From positions 6,008,501 through 6,072,500 of the forward strand of contig WPIO01000002.1 in the NCBI GenBank assembly GCA_009760855.2: a DNA stretch of 64,000 nucleotides, written 5' to 3'. Both the position numbers and the translations under genes were made by a program. Below are positions 33,841 to 44,880 of this stretch, piece by piece (the stretch's first letter is position 1; every line of letters begins with the position of its first letter). The DNA is from Cristatella mucedo. Taxonomy: Eukaryota > Bryozoa > Phylactolaemata > Cristatellidae. The notes below the pieces were generated by a model. The model made no database searches. It was not told where the DNA came from and saw only the letters and a program-made list of their open reading frames with translations.

Positions 33841-34822
33841 GTCAGGACTTCACAGTTTGCTTCTTCTTTCCCTGCTTTTTCGTCGAGCTTCTAAAGCGCT
33901 TCCCCGCTGTTTGTCTCACACTTTGTTCTCAGCGATAGCAGTGCATTCATTTGGTGCGTTTAGTTTGTTTTTAATTATCAAAATTCACTTCTACAGAAAC
34001 GGAGAATTTTTGTTCGAAAACGAGTACTTACCTTCTTAAATTCCTTAGGCCACCATCTAGAAGAGAGAAAGGGAGAACTCGAAGCACTTACCTTATTCAA
34101 ACTTGATATATATCTTTCACTGAGTTCACACGTGTTTAACTTACCCCTTTCGTGAACCTCTTTTTGTTTCAATGCACTTCTGATTTATAAGCAATAGCCT
34201 TGCAACTTGCAGCCGTCTTGTGGGTGCCAATTTAGTTTCTATGACTTTATTTTTTACCGTAAAATGGTTGCCATATGCATGCTAATTGAAACTCCCTTAG
34301 AACTATCCTTTGCTATCGTATAGTGGTAGCGCATTCCAAAAAGCTTTGTCGTTACGAATCGTATGCAATTTGTTTCACAACTTTTCACTTCAACACGACC
34401 ACCTTTCCACTTCTGGAAACTTCTGAAGCAATCTAAGCTCGCAGGAAATACTATTGCAGACGTACAGTGACATCTTACATCTGCTTTCTGTTTAAAATCT
34501 GGTAATCCATTTGATCATCTGCCTTTAATTGCGCAATCGCATCGTCAGTCGTCGCTTTCGTCGCCTCCGGCTCGTGAATCAGCGAATCAACTTACGCATG
34601 CAAATTACGTCCCGATTTACGAACTATCCAGCCCGACGTACCGGTCTCTTTGTGGCCATTATCTGGCTGCGACGATTCGTTGCCTTTTTGCGCTCGAGCT
34701 CGCTCTAGTAAACTTCACAGTTGTGCCACTATTTTCATTTTCAGCCCGTGCTGGCTTTGGTCATGTTATCTTTACTGCATCTGTAACGTACCAAGTAAGA
34801 GATCAGATCTCTGATGGCACTA
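33841..34822. other. Intergenic stretch, nothing recognised
   Basis: AT-rich with no supported feature. Confidence 0.5.
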
Positions 34823-34870
34823 CAATAATAATAACAACAACACACTCGATAAAGCGCCCTCGGAGAGCTT

Positions 34871-34933
<63 letters not shown>

Positions 34934-34985
34934 TTAGGCGCTTCACATTTGCTGCAAAGGAACTATTCAAATGCATTATTATTAT
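34823..34985 (-). mobile_element. LINE family A tail with internal CT expansion
   Basis: The minus-strand tail of family A runs from the AATAATAATAAC run through GATAAAGCGCCCTCGGAGAG to AGGCGCTTCACATTTGCTGC. The short ATCTCTTTCT of normal copies is replaced by about 60 bases of CT repeat (34,872-34,934). At the right end AAATGCATTATTATTATT looks like a second tail in the opposite direction. Confidence 0.75.
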
Positions 34986-35489
34986 TTGTGAGGTTTAGGG
35001 TTTTGGATTTAGGTTTCTGAAGAAGATAGATTCTCCTAGGCTGACCTTATCTTAAATGCAGTTAGAAATCTGTTAGTTATTATCTCAAACGGGCCGTCTG
35101 CGTGGTTTATTTACTGAGTTATCCACCTCTGATCGCCATCCACGTATGGTTAAGCCCCCTTCGAGCTTAAGTTTGAACGTACTTCATCGTTTGACTGATT
35201 CGCAACAAGTTTATTCTTAATCCGAAGTCATGTAGACTTTTTTAAGCTGCTTCTGAACGCAACGCAGATGCTGCTTAAATAATGGAACGCTTGAATCACT
35301 TTACGATTGCCAGCAAACGTTATCCCGATCATCAAGTACAAAGACTTTGAGCTCTTTCCTCAAACCTTGGGGACTTATTTAGTGAAAACAGTTCATCATA
35401 ATGAAAGTATTGTAGTCTCTATGAGGAAATAGGGAGGCAACGATAGAACCCAAAGTCTATCAATCAATTGATACTTCCCTACAGATGTA
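34986..35489. other. Intergenic stretch, nothing recognised
   Basis: AT-rich spacer without supported features. Confidence 0.5.
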
Positions 35490-35915
35490 TAGTGTCTCCG
35501 GCTGTAACTCCACAAAAGCCACAAAGACTACGCAGGTATTTCGCAGGTGATTTTTCTATAGCACACTCAAAGTCGAAGCGGCTTTCGGTACGCATACGGT
35601 AGCCAACAGAGTTCATCTCGTGCAGCAAAGAGAAAGCGAGAAGCATTGCTGAGTCGGCAGGACAGTCGAGAAAGGGAGCAGCATGGACCTCGCAGCTTAG
35701 TTCGTCATGGAAATGATGTGCCGCAAGGTAAGCAGCTAGGGAATAGGTGTCGTTTCATAAGAACTTTAGGAGTTTCAGTTCAGGACCTGCAAAGCAAAAG
35801 TTCTTTTGTCGACAGTCTTTTAATGTAGGAATAAAACAGCTATTTCTTATTGTCCATAAAAGACCTATGGCGCGAAGAGGCTGAAGCTTGTGCAGCAGTT
35901 TTAGATAAGAGTCAT
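35490..35915 (-). mobile_element. LINE family B copy, diverged
   Basis: Minus-strand copy aligned to 19,165-19,570, from GTGTCTCCGGCTGTAACTCC through GCGGCTTTCGGTACGCATAC to GGCTGAAGCTTGTGCAGCAG. It has many substitutions and small deletions and is older than the 19.2- and 30.4-kb copies. Confidence 0.75.
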
Positions 35916-37553
35916 ACATAAAGCCCAAAAGTTCATGCACATTTAGCCCGCATCGCATGCTATCTGCCCTTTCCTCCCCGACCTTCCACGATCGATCCCT
36001 CACTCATAGCTCCTACCTCTTTACCCGTTCTCTTTACGGTGTGCGGACAATTTGATGCTGCGACGCTAAAATGAAGCATCATAAGTGGTTCATTACTTAT
36101 AACTGTCTCTTGATCGACAAGAAGTCTGATGAAAATTCGTGAACTTCAGAAGCACCGACCTTTATGGTAGTCATCCCAGTACGTCCATGTTTAGTTGACG
36201 AGACCATCCCAGGTGTTCCCGTCAATTACTCAGTGTCTCGCTCGTCTGTGCCATTGTTGACGACTTATACACAAATCCGGATTAGACGGGTGCGCTAAGA
36301 CGCTTTCACCGCCAAGCCACCGGTGTAAGGACCACATTATCTCAACTATGGTAACCCGGCACGATTAGTCTCAGGAACGATCGGCGACTGCGACTGCGAA
36401 GGAAACAAAACGCAGGTAATAAAGCCTACGTCTCTGACCCTTCGTCCTTGCCAAGAGTATTAATTAGTAATGCCAGCACATTGCCCAGGAAATGCGCCAT
36501 GAGCGGGGATCGATGGTCGCAAGCGTTACCGATGCTGTTCGTTAGCTGAGAGCTAGATCAAAGTTTTCCCAAAGCATCGGTGCTGGTGAATAGAGTGCGA
36601 AAAGAAAACCTAGCCAATTACTCGACGCAATCAAAGGAAAAAAGTGAAGTGCAACAAGGTGATTAAGGAGCCTCACCGATGCAGCGATAGAGCAGCCCGC
36701 GTGGCCATCGCTACAGCTTGCAGTGGGCTCTAGCAGATAAGAGCCCGTTAAAAGACTTGAACCCTGAAGACCTGGTTCTTCAAGGGCGAGAAGCTTCAGC
36801 CGTCGAGTACCTCTTCGAGATGCGTCTACGAGCCCTAGCATCGTTTTGACTGCAGCGAGTAGCTGTATGAGAGTAGCTGCTGTGACACGCGAGTGGACTG
36901 CCTTGAAAAGCGAGTAGGCAAAGTTCGACTGCCTTTGAGGAAGCGCTAGATGCGCGTCCTTGTACACCTTTGTACGAAAGTTACCAAAATTCACTTCTTA
37001 AAGGTTTTTTTTGACAGCAGACAGCGGTTTTTCGGCACGTAAAAATTCTAGAAGAAGATTTGGTTTTTTCTTAGGGTGTCATAACACCATTACGGTTGTC
37101 ATTATTATTATTTACGAAAATATCTTGCTCCAGTTTAGTGACCAGTAGGCTGCTTGTAGTACTGCATCTATCCTACGCATTAGTGCGGCGTACGCATTAA
37201 GCAGTGAGAACCAGTGTGGTTTTCCCACTGCAATCTGAAATCAAAGTAAGTGGACGTTTCGCAAGGATCGTGCGTGTCAATGTTCTATGGTTTGAACTAG
37301 CAGAGAATGGCAAGCGCTCACACGATGAAAGAGTGACTCGAGAGGAAACGGTAGCACAATACTGGCGAGGTCATTCAACTGTGGCTCTTTTAGCGGCGGT
37401 GGCAACAGGATAGTGAGCCTAAGGAAGCAATTGGAGACAGAGGAGCAACAGGAGCGGGAGTGGAGCAGGGTGGAGCGGATGGGGGGAGCAATCACTCCAG
37501 GCATGCGACCAGCTGTTACTGCCAGGGACAAGCAAACCCAGGTAAGATGCGCT
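35916..37553. other. Intergenic stretch, no supported gene
   Basis: A 150-codon minus-strand open frame (36,542-36,994) starts with ATG but has no recognised domain, and such lengths are expected by chance in this window. Nothing else is recognised. Confidence 0.45.
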
Positions 37554-38903
37554 ATTAATAATAATAATGCACTTGATAAAGCACCCTCAGAGAACTCAAT
37601 CTCTTTCTAGGCACTTTACTTTACCTGTAAGGGGAAACGCGATTAAATGGTGAGTAATATCATGCTTGATAAGCAACATGAATAACATGGTTAGGCGTGA
37701 CATGCACAGGGTCAGCATGCAAATGCGGTTAGTGGCAGCATGCACAGTGTCAGCACGCATGAGCTCGTCAAGGACGAATCATAGGGACCCACTAAATGCT
37801 GTCCTAAATAGGTGTGTTTTTAAGTTCTTTTTAAATGTAGTCAAGTCAGGGGATGTAGTGACGCAAGTCGGGAAGGAGTTCCAGGCTTTGGAAACATACG
37901 AACTAAATGCACGGTCTCCAAAAGCTGTGAGGTTTATACGAGGTATTGGTAGACTATTGGATTCCGAAAAATGGGTGGTGCGGTGCTTGGCCAGATGGGG
38001 GAGTAGATCTTAGAGATCGGCTGGAGCCAAAGAATGAAGTGACCTAAAAGTGAACGACAAAACCTTGAAGTCGATCCGTTGCTTGACTGGGAGCCAGTGC
38101 AGGTCGGCGAGAACTGGTTTGAAGTTGCAACTGCGTCGCACACGACAGACAAGCCTAGCTGTGGAGTTTTGCACCAGCTGTAATCGCCTGATTGCTCATG
38201 CCGGTAAGCCAGCAAGCAGTGAGTTACAGAGGTCGAGAAAGGATGTCACAAATGCTTGGACCAACTTAGGCGTGGTATCCTTATCTAAACAAGCCCGAAT
38301 TTTAGCAATGTTATGTAGCTGAAAGTAGGCAGACTTGATTATGGAGCTGATTTGGTCGTCTAAAGAGAGGTCACTTTGAAACATGACACCTAGATTTCGA
38401 GCTGATTCAACAGGAGATATGCTGGCAGAGCCATTTTTGAGCGTCAGCGTTTATTAATTTGTGAATCACATTGGGTTCGCCATACCTAGTAAGTTAGCTT
38501 TATCATCGTTTAGTTTTATAAAATTTGCTGCCCTCCATGTGTGGATGTCATCACTACATGCAGCGAGTGAGTTGGGAGAATTCGAGTCACTCGAAGGCTA
38601 GGAGAAATCAAAGCAAAGGTACAACTGAGTGTCATCCGCATAGCAATGAAAGCCTAGATTGTGCTTGGCAATCACATTAGCAAGAGAGAGAGAGAGAGAG
38701 AGAGAGAGTAAAAACCGTGAAAAGAACCGGACCTAGCACCGAGCCCTGAGGTACCCCATATTTCAGAGGTACCTCGGATGATCTTCGTCAATTTGCGTCA
38801 ATACTCTGGAGTCTCCCACAGAGATAGGACCTGAACCATTGCAAAGCAGTGCCATTGATGCCCAGGCGAGATGACAGGCGTTCTAGAAGAACTTTGTGAT
38901 CCT
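37554..38903 (-). mobile_element. LINE family A copy, left arm of inverted pair
   Basis: Minus-strand copy from an (ATT)n tail at 37,554-37,567 through the 3' UTR and C-terminal coding region to the RT DTIDHK codons, where it stops at GTGATC. Frames are broken. Its closest relative in the window is the plus-strand copy at 39,077. Both share changes absent from the 10.7-kb copy, such as CATTGCAAAGCAG and GATGACAGGCG. Confidence 0.85.
38683..38708. repeat. GA expansion inside LINE reverse transcriptase
   Basis: (GA)13 at the place where the intact copy reads GCGAGAGGGAGAGTAT, the codons between RT VYTLPLADVI residues. Confidence 0.95.
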
Positions 38904-39076
38904 TCACTTTGTGCACAGCCTAATTGACCTGAGCTCGTTTTGTGCTCCCTGTTTCGGATTGACAGTCCTGGACGGTTGGTAGAGCCATACATAGAACATC
39001 TTGTGGCTTTTATACGTCTGTACCGAACAGCTTATCCACAGGAAGGCTCTAAGCTGCCGTGGCCGCCATATGGATG

Positions 39077-39285
39077 ATTAGCTTTCGATACTATCGATCA
39101 CAAAGTTCTTCAAGAGCGCCTGTCATCTCGCCTGGGCATCACTGGCACTGCTTTGCAATGGTTCATGTCCTTTGTCAGTGGGAGACTCCAGAGGATTGAC
39201 GTTAATTGACAAAGATCATCCGAGGTACCTCTGAAATATGGGGTACCTCAGGGCTCGGTGCTAGGTCCGGTTCTTTTCACGGCTT

Positions 39286-39379
<94 letters not shown>

Positions 39380-40512
39380 TGATGTGATTGCCAAGCACAA
39401 TCTAGGCTTTCAATTCTATGTAGATAACACCCAGTTGTACCTTTGCTTTGATCCCTCCCAGCCTTTGAGCACCTCAAATTCTCTAAACTCACTCGCTGCA
39501 TGTAGTGATGACATTTGCACATGGAGAAAAGCAAATTTTCTAAAACTAAACGATGAGAAAACCAACTTACTAGTTATGGGCGAACCCAATGTGATTAACT
39601 AATTGGAAAGGCAGTCGCTCATAAATGGCTTTGCCAGCTTATCTGCTGTTGAATCAGCTCAAAATCTAGGTGTCCTGTTCCAAAGTAACCTCTCGTTGCA
39701 CGACCACATCAGCTCCACAGTCAAATATGCCTACTTTCAGCTACACAACATTGCTTTAATTCGGGCTTGCTTAGATAAGGATACCACGTCTTTGTTGGTC
39801 CATGCATTCGTGACATCCCGTCTTGACGTCTTCAACTCTCTGCTTGCTGGCCTACCGGCATGTGCGATCAGGTGATTGCAGCTGGTGCAAAATTCCACAG
39901 CTAGGCAAGTCTGTCGTGAGAGTCGCAGCTGCCACATCACACCACTTCTCGCCGACCTGCACTGGCTACCAGTCAAGCAACGGAACGACTTCAAGGTTTT
40001 GTCGTTCACTTTTAGATCACTTCATTATTTGGCTCCAGCCTGTCTCTCAGATCTACTCCCCTAGCAGGCCAAGAATCGTACCACCCGCTTTTTGGAATCC
40101 AACAGTCTACCAATACCTCGTACTAACCTCAAATTCTTTGGAGACCGTGCATTTAGTTCGTATGCTCCCAAAGCCTGGAACTTCCTCCCGACTTGCGTCA
40201 CTACATCCCGTGACTTGACCACATTTAAAAAGAACTTAAAACACACCTCTTTAGCACAGCATTTAGTGGATCCATGTGATTCGTCCTTCACGTGCTAATG
40301 CGTGCTGACACTGTGCACGCTGCCACTAACCACATTTGCATGCTGACCCAATGCATGTCACCCCTAACCATGTTATTCATGTTGTTTATCAAGCATGATA
40401 TTACTCAGCATCCAATTGCGTTTCCCTTTGCAGCAGATGTAAAGCGCCTAGAAAGAGATAGAGTTCTCTGAGGGCGCTTTATCAAGTGCATTATTATTAT
40501 TATTATTATTAT
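39077..40512 (+). mobile_element. LINE family A copy, right arm of inverted pair
   Basis: Plus-strand 5'-truncated copy beginning in RT motif A (AFDTIDHKV) and ending with the conserved stem and an (ATT)n tail at 40,488-40,512. The catalytic box reads YVDN instead of YADD. A stop follows at 39,600 and another within the CAIR segment near 39,875, so it is inactive. A long CT repeat interrupts the RT at 39,289-39,377. Confidence 0.9.
39289..39377. repeat. CT expansion inside LINE reverse transcriptase
   Basis: About 44 CT units between the codons for VLFTAYTL and TDVIAKHN. In the intact copy only CTCTCCCTC lies there. The reading frame is still open through it as Ser-Leu repeats. Confidence 0.95.
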
Positions 40513-41717
40513 TAAGGATATTTTCCAATGGCTACGGTCAAGCTCGGAACAAACACGACCGGCCTGTCCTGTAATAAGTCAAACAGGCGATGGAGTATTC
40601 GCTATCATCGTGCTTGCCAGCAACCATTATTAAATCCCCAAGAGTCCAACCCCATGCTGGAACCCGTGCGAAGGAAGGTCATTCGATCGTAGCCCTGAGT
40701 CAAGCAGCTATTTGATTGATAAGGGTTTGACCTATTTTTGGAGATTCACCGCTCGGTTGACAGGCCAAGAGCTGGTGAAGTAGCTGACTCTGCCGCAGGC
40801 CGTTCGGACCAGAATGATGAAGATTGGTGCCCTCTATTCCACTAGCAGATGATCTTGGACAGAAAGTAATGGTCTTGCATTAGCGGTTTTTCTCGCCTTT
40901 CGTACTACAGGATGTCGCATGGCTAGGCATGAACTGCGCGCCCGTTTCAAAAGGTAGCCAATCTAGCAGCCGGCCACGGTGCCCAACAGTAATGCAGAGA
41001 ACGGCCACTGGATGCTGGTTGCGACTAGAGGCAACCGACCACTAGTCTGCTGCACAGGATGGAGGGACGTGAGAGATTACTGACATAGGTGGCCTAGAAC
41101 AATGAGCGGTGGTCCACCGAGGTGTCTGTCTTAATAAACAGTCACCCACTGAGGAGTGATTTAGGGCGAGGACAGCGGCGCTAGGCTGATGACTCGGTGG
41201 CGTGCAGCGAATCACCGCATGGGCGGCATATGAGAAGCATCCATCTTCCCAAGCTGTCACCGGGTGTCAAGCGGTTTTGTAAAGGACAGTAGCAAGGCAG
41301 TGCTGAGCAATGCAAGCATGGGTACAATGACTGCCGGCTGACTACGGTGGTTATAAATAGGGCGGAACGCCGGCAGCAGTCGACGCGATTTTAGAGCTAA
41401 TCCTTTGTATGAGCATGTCTATCAATTGGTGAAAGATATGTTTTGAACTTGACTCTTCGTCAGTATTGCATACCATTAGGCAAGGGCATCCACCCACTGA
41501 CTATTCTGAGTATTGGAGTTTTTTGTATGACATTTTGTTGCTATAAACCTACAAGGCTTCAAGAAATTGTACACCACGTTAACGCATATCGATAGCCGGC
41601 AATACTGCTAGAAGTGAGCGAATGGCACTAACCCGACTAAATCAGGGAATTTTGGATCCATCTAGCGGGTGCGATCACGATCCTTTAATAGTCACAGCTC
41701 ACCTTTGTGCATTGCAT

Positions 41718-41765
41718 GTATATATATATATATATATATATTAAATATATATATACATATATATT
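41718..41765. repeat. TA microsatellite
   Basis: (TA)n with a TTAAATA interruption, partly palindromic. Confidence 0.9.
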
Positions 41766-41975
41766 TAATGTAGCATTATCTTTGCTTTATTTTGGCAAGC
41801 CCGACAGTTAAATAATATTTGTTTACCCTCAATCAGTATCTGCATTCAACAGGCGTCTGGGATCTACCTCACTTACAGAATAACTTTTACACTGGAATAT
41901 CCAAATCCTTGGCAATCAAAATATTCCAAGTTAAGAGTATCAAAATGAACATAGCTTACTAATAATCTCATAACT

Positions 41976-42350
41976 ATGCTTGATCAGTCAAAAGAATTTT
42001 TGCACACCAATCTACTCGGACTATTTCCCTTGTTGCTCCTTTTATTTGTCAGCATGTTGTCAGCAGTTGAGTTCTCGAAAATTACGCAGACCAAAGCACG
42101 ACACAATGAACATTGTGGCTATACTACTTGCTCTGGACTGTATATCCAGTTTCCAAAACTGCGAAAGTTGATCGGGCGGCAGCTTCGTGAAGCCGACGAA
42201 TATTATAGATGTCATGCTGTCGGATTTTTGGGGCTCATTCTGTTAGATCGTCCAAGCATATACGCGTGGAGACAAAATGGCGGGCTGACGGTCCCAAAGG
42301 AACTTATGATAGAAGCATGCAAAATGGAGCTCGCGATGAGAGCGAGATAG
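41976..42350 (+). CDS. Unsupported 124-codon open frame with signal-like N-terminus
   Basis: ATG is followed by a hydrophobic stretch (residues 13-31, LLGLFPLLLLLFVSML), then 90 polar residues. This could be a small secreted or membrane protein, but no family, promoter or poly(A) signal is recognised, and the length is within chance expectation. Confidence 0.12.
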   Translation: MLDQSKEFLHTNLLGLFPLLLLLFVSMLSAVEFSKITQTKARHNEHCGYTTCSGLYIQFPKLRKLIGRQLREADEYYRCHAVGFLGLILLDRPSIYAWRQNGGLTVPKELMIEACKMELAMRAR

Positions 42351-43559
42351 TCTGACATGCTCCAGTAGGGATTACGGATGCGACGACCTCCGGTATCATT
42401 ACTATCTAGGTACAATCATAGCCTACTACCACGTGTCATTCACGACAGGAAGGCCGGATTTGCCGAGTTTGTACTCAAATTTGGGAAAGTATGGCTGGTG
42501 TCGACAGACCTGCCTAGCATTGCATAACCCCTCGTGGGGTGTACTCCTGACGGATCTGCGTCCAAAGTTCGTCCTGGGTCACTATAAAGACCAGGATGAT
42601 TACTATTCAGTGTGAGGACTTAAACTAGCCTTAATATAGAAATAACAAATCGAGCTGTGAGCCTTATGCAGTCGACGTCGGCATGCTCGAGGTTATGGGA
42701 GCAGATGAATGAACTCTTCCCTTGGCTGTGTCAGTTTCGCACCAAACGCCTGAAACTACCAATAAAAGAGTTAGTTAGTGCTGCTGTAGCGTGGAATTGC
42801 TTCGGTACGGTCATAATTATCAGTCACCCAAAAGTTGCCAAAATATGTTAGTTACGGTAGCTTTTCGCAAGCATCTTGATTATAGCAACAGCCTTTGTTT
42901 TCCTCGCCACGTCTATGAAGTTTGTATCCAACTTTATTCCCCTCTGGGCACCCCCGTCCAGCGGACGCCCAAAAGTATTAGTACGTCCAGCTTGGTCATA
43001 TTTCGATGGCTGGGCTCCATTTAGGCTCAGCCCCGCCCAGCCTAGCCCGGGCCAGCGGCATGTACAGCAGAGAGAAGCGTTTGTCGTACTGAAGAAAGAC
43101 GACAACATTGCAAATCTAGACAAGATCTCGGCTAGCTAGAATGAAAGCTCTGTGTCAACTAACTCATCTGCCGTCTTACCGCACCGAAAGCAGCGTAGAC
43201 TCTTAGTTCACTATTGAAAACTCACGAGTAGCCCAAAACACCCAATTGATCCGAGTGGCATTACTGAGTCACAGACGGAGATGCATTACATACTATAGTG
43301 GCTAGTCCATCTCGACAATAAATGGTAGGCATCCAACGGATCTCTAGTCACTCGCACTTGGTGTGATTGGGCCACAGTTAACGAGAGACAACCTCGATGA
43401 AGTCGCGCTAGAAAGCCCATTCAAACCGCTTCAATTGACGCGAACGTGTCATTCACTTTATGGATTAAAGCCTCTTTAATTCTCTTAAAAATAAATCTTA
43501 AAAATAATAAATCTATAAGTCTCTTTTATCTTTATGGATTTAAGTTGTTCACGCTGTCG

Positions 43560-44306
43560 AGATGATGCTTTTGGCCTGCGAATAACTTCAAGTTCTTTGC
43601 TGAACGGCAAACGCAGGACGGCACACAGCGAGCGCTACTTCGATGACTCAACCGGCGGCCACAGAGCGGCGTGTAGAGTGTACGCGGTAGCCCGCCCGCC
43701 GCGGCTTGTGCGTACGCAGAGCGGCGAATTCGACTTTGAATTCGGCCCTTTGCGTTTGCATTTTGTGGGAAGTGCTGCTGGTGCTGGTGCTGGGAGCACG
43801 CACGCTATATGTGCGCAAGATCGCTCTGGCCAAAGCCGTTCGCAATAAATACGAAACCGCCATTCGCGCGCCTCCGCGAAGCCGATTTTCCCAGACTGCG
43901 TAGGAGTCGCTGGACGCTCGCTAGCAGGACGCTCAGTGGCGCTTCGTACCGCCGCCTCTGGCGCCCCGGCGCGACTCTCCTACTTTCTTCAAATCTACTT
44001 TCCTTCTCTGACTCAGTTCTCCTCCACGCCCAGCCAGAGTTCCAGGTTATACGCGTATGGCATCGGCCCGTGGGCGGCGCCCTGCGACGGCTTAGCCGCC
44101 GCCGCTGGATGCGGTGCGCCACGGCCACTTCGCGATTAGTGCGACCTCCTCACTGAATCGCCATTAGCCGACATATATCAGGATCAGGTTAAGCGAACCC
44201 GCCGAACAACCTCCGACTTAAAAGGCAGGGCAACCGTAAGAAACAGGAGGAGGAACTCGCTCGCGATCCCCTCACGCTCGCCTCGGAGTAGCTGCTGGCA
44301 CAAGAC
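43560..44306 (+). promoter_or_regulatory. CpG-rich promoter region and 5' leader of the IgGFc-type gene
   Basis: GC- and CpG-rich sequence immediately upstream of the signal-peptide exon, starting at a sharp composition change near 43,550. No TATA box near the start codon was seen, which fits a CpG-island type promoter. An in-frame TAG at 44,289-44,291 precedes the ATG. The transcription start cannot be placed. Confidence 0.45.
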
Positions 44307-44370
44307 ATGCTGCGCTCTGCGGCTGCCGCCGCGGTGGCCCTACTAGCGCTCACGATCGGGCTCGCTCGAG
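44307..44370 (+). CDS. Exon 1: start codon and signal peptide
   Basis: ATG begins [20 protein letters not shown], a short n-region, then an Ala/Leu-rich core ending in Ala-Arg-Gly, typical of secretion signals. Exit phase is 1 (CGA G, then GTTAGT). The single G joins GC of exon 2 to form Gly. An in-frame TAG 15 bases upstream supports this start. The following intron is 6.6 kb, far longer than the others. Confidence 0.85.
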
Positions 44371-44583
44371 GTTAGTGGAAGAGAGAGCGCGCGCTCGCGC
44401 GCTCCGATCCGCTAAGCCACGGTACACTTGCGATCTCGCACCGCCGCCAGGCCACTCGTGGTAACGCACGGGCACTGCGTTGGCTGTGCCCGCAGTACCG
44501 CCTCGCCAGATCTCACCATATTTTCGCTCAATCTCTCTCCTCCTTATTCCCTCTCTCTATCTCTGAATATATATATATATATG

Positions 44584-44670
<87 letters not shown>

Positions 44671-44710
44671 GTGTGTGTATATATATATATATATATCTTT
44701 ATCTTTATCT

Positions 44711-44766
<56 letters not shown>

Positions 44767-44819
44767 CTCTCTCTATCTCTTGCTCTTGCTCTTTCTCTCT
44801 TTCTTTCTCTCTTTCCCTT

Positions 44820-44880
<61 letters not shown>

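Larger units (their letters stand above)
40513..43560. other. Intergenic stretch before the GC-rich gene region
   Basis: No gene was recognised. It includes a TA repeat at 41,718-41,765. Composition remains AT-rich until about 43,550, then changes sharply. Confidence 0.5.

Noticed and set aside
36542-36994. 150-codon ORF on the minus strand
   Set aside because: No motif or convincing gene structure. A few ORFs of this length are expected by chance over six frames of 64 kb.
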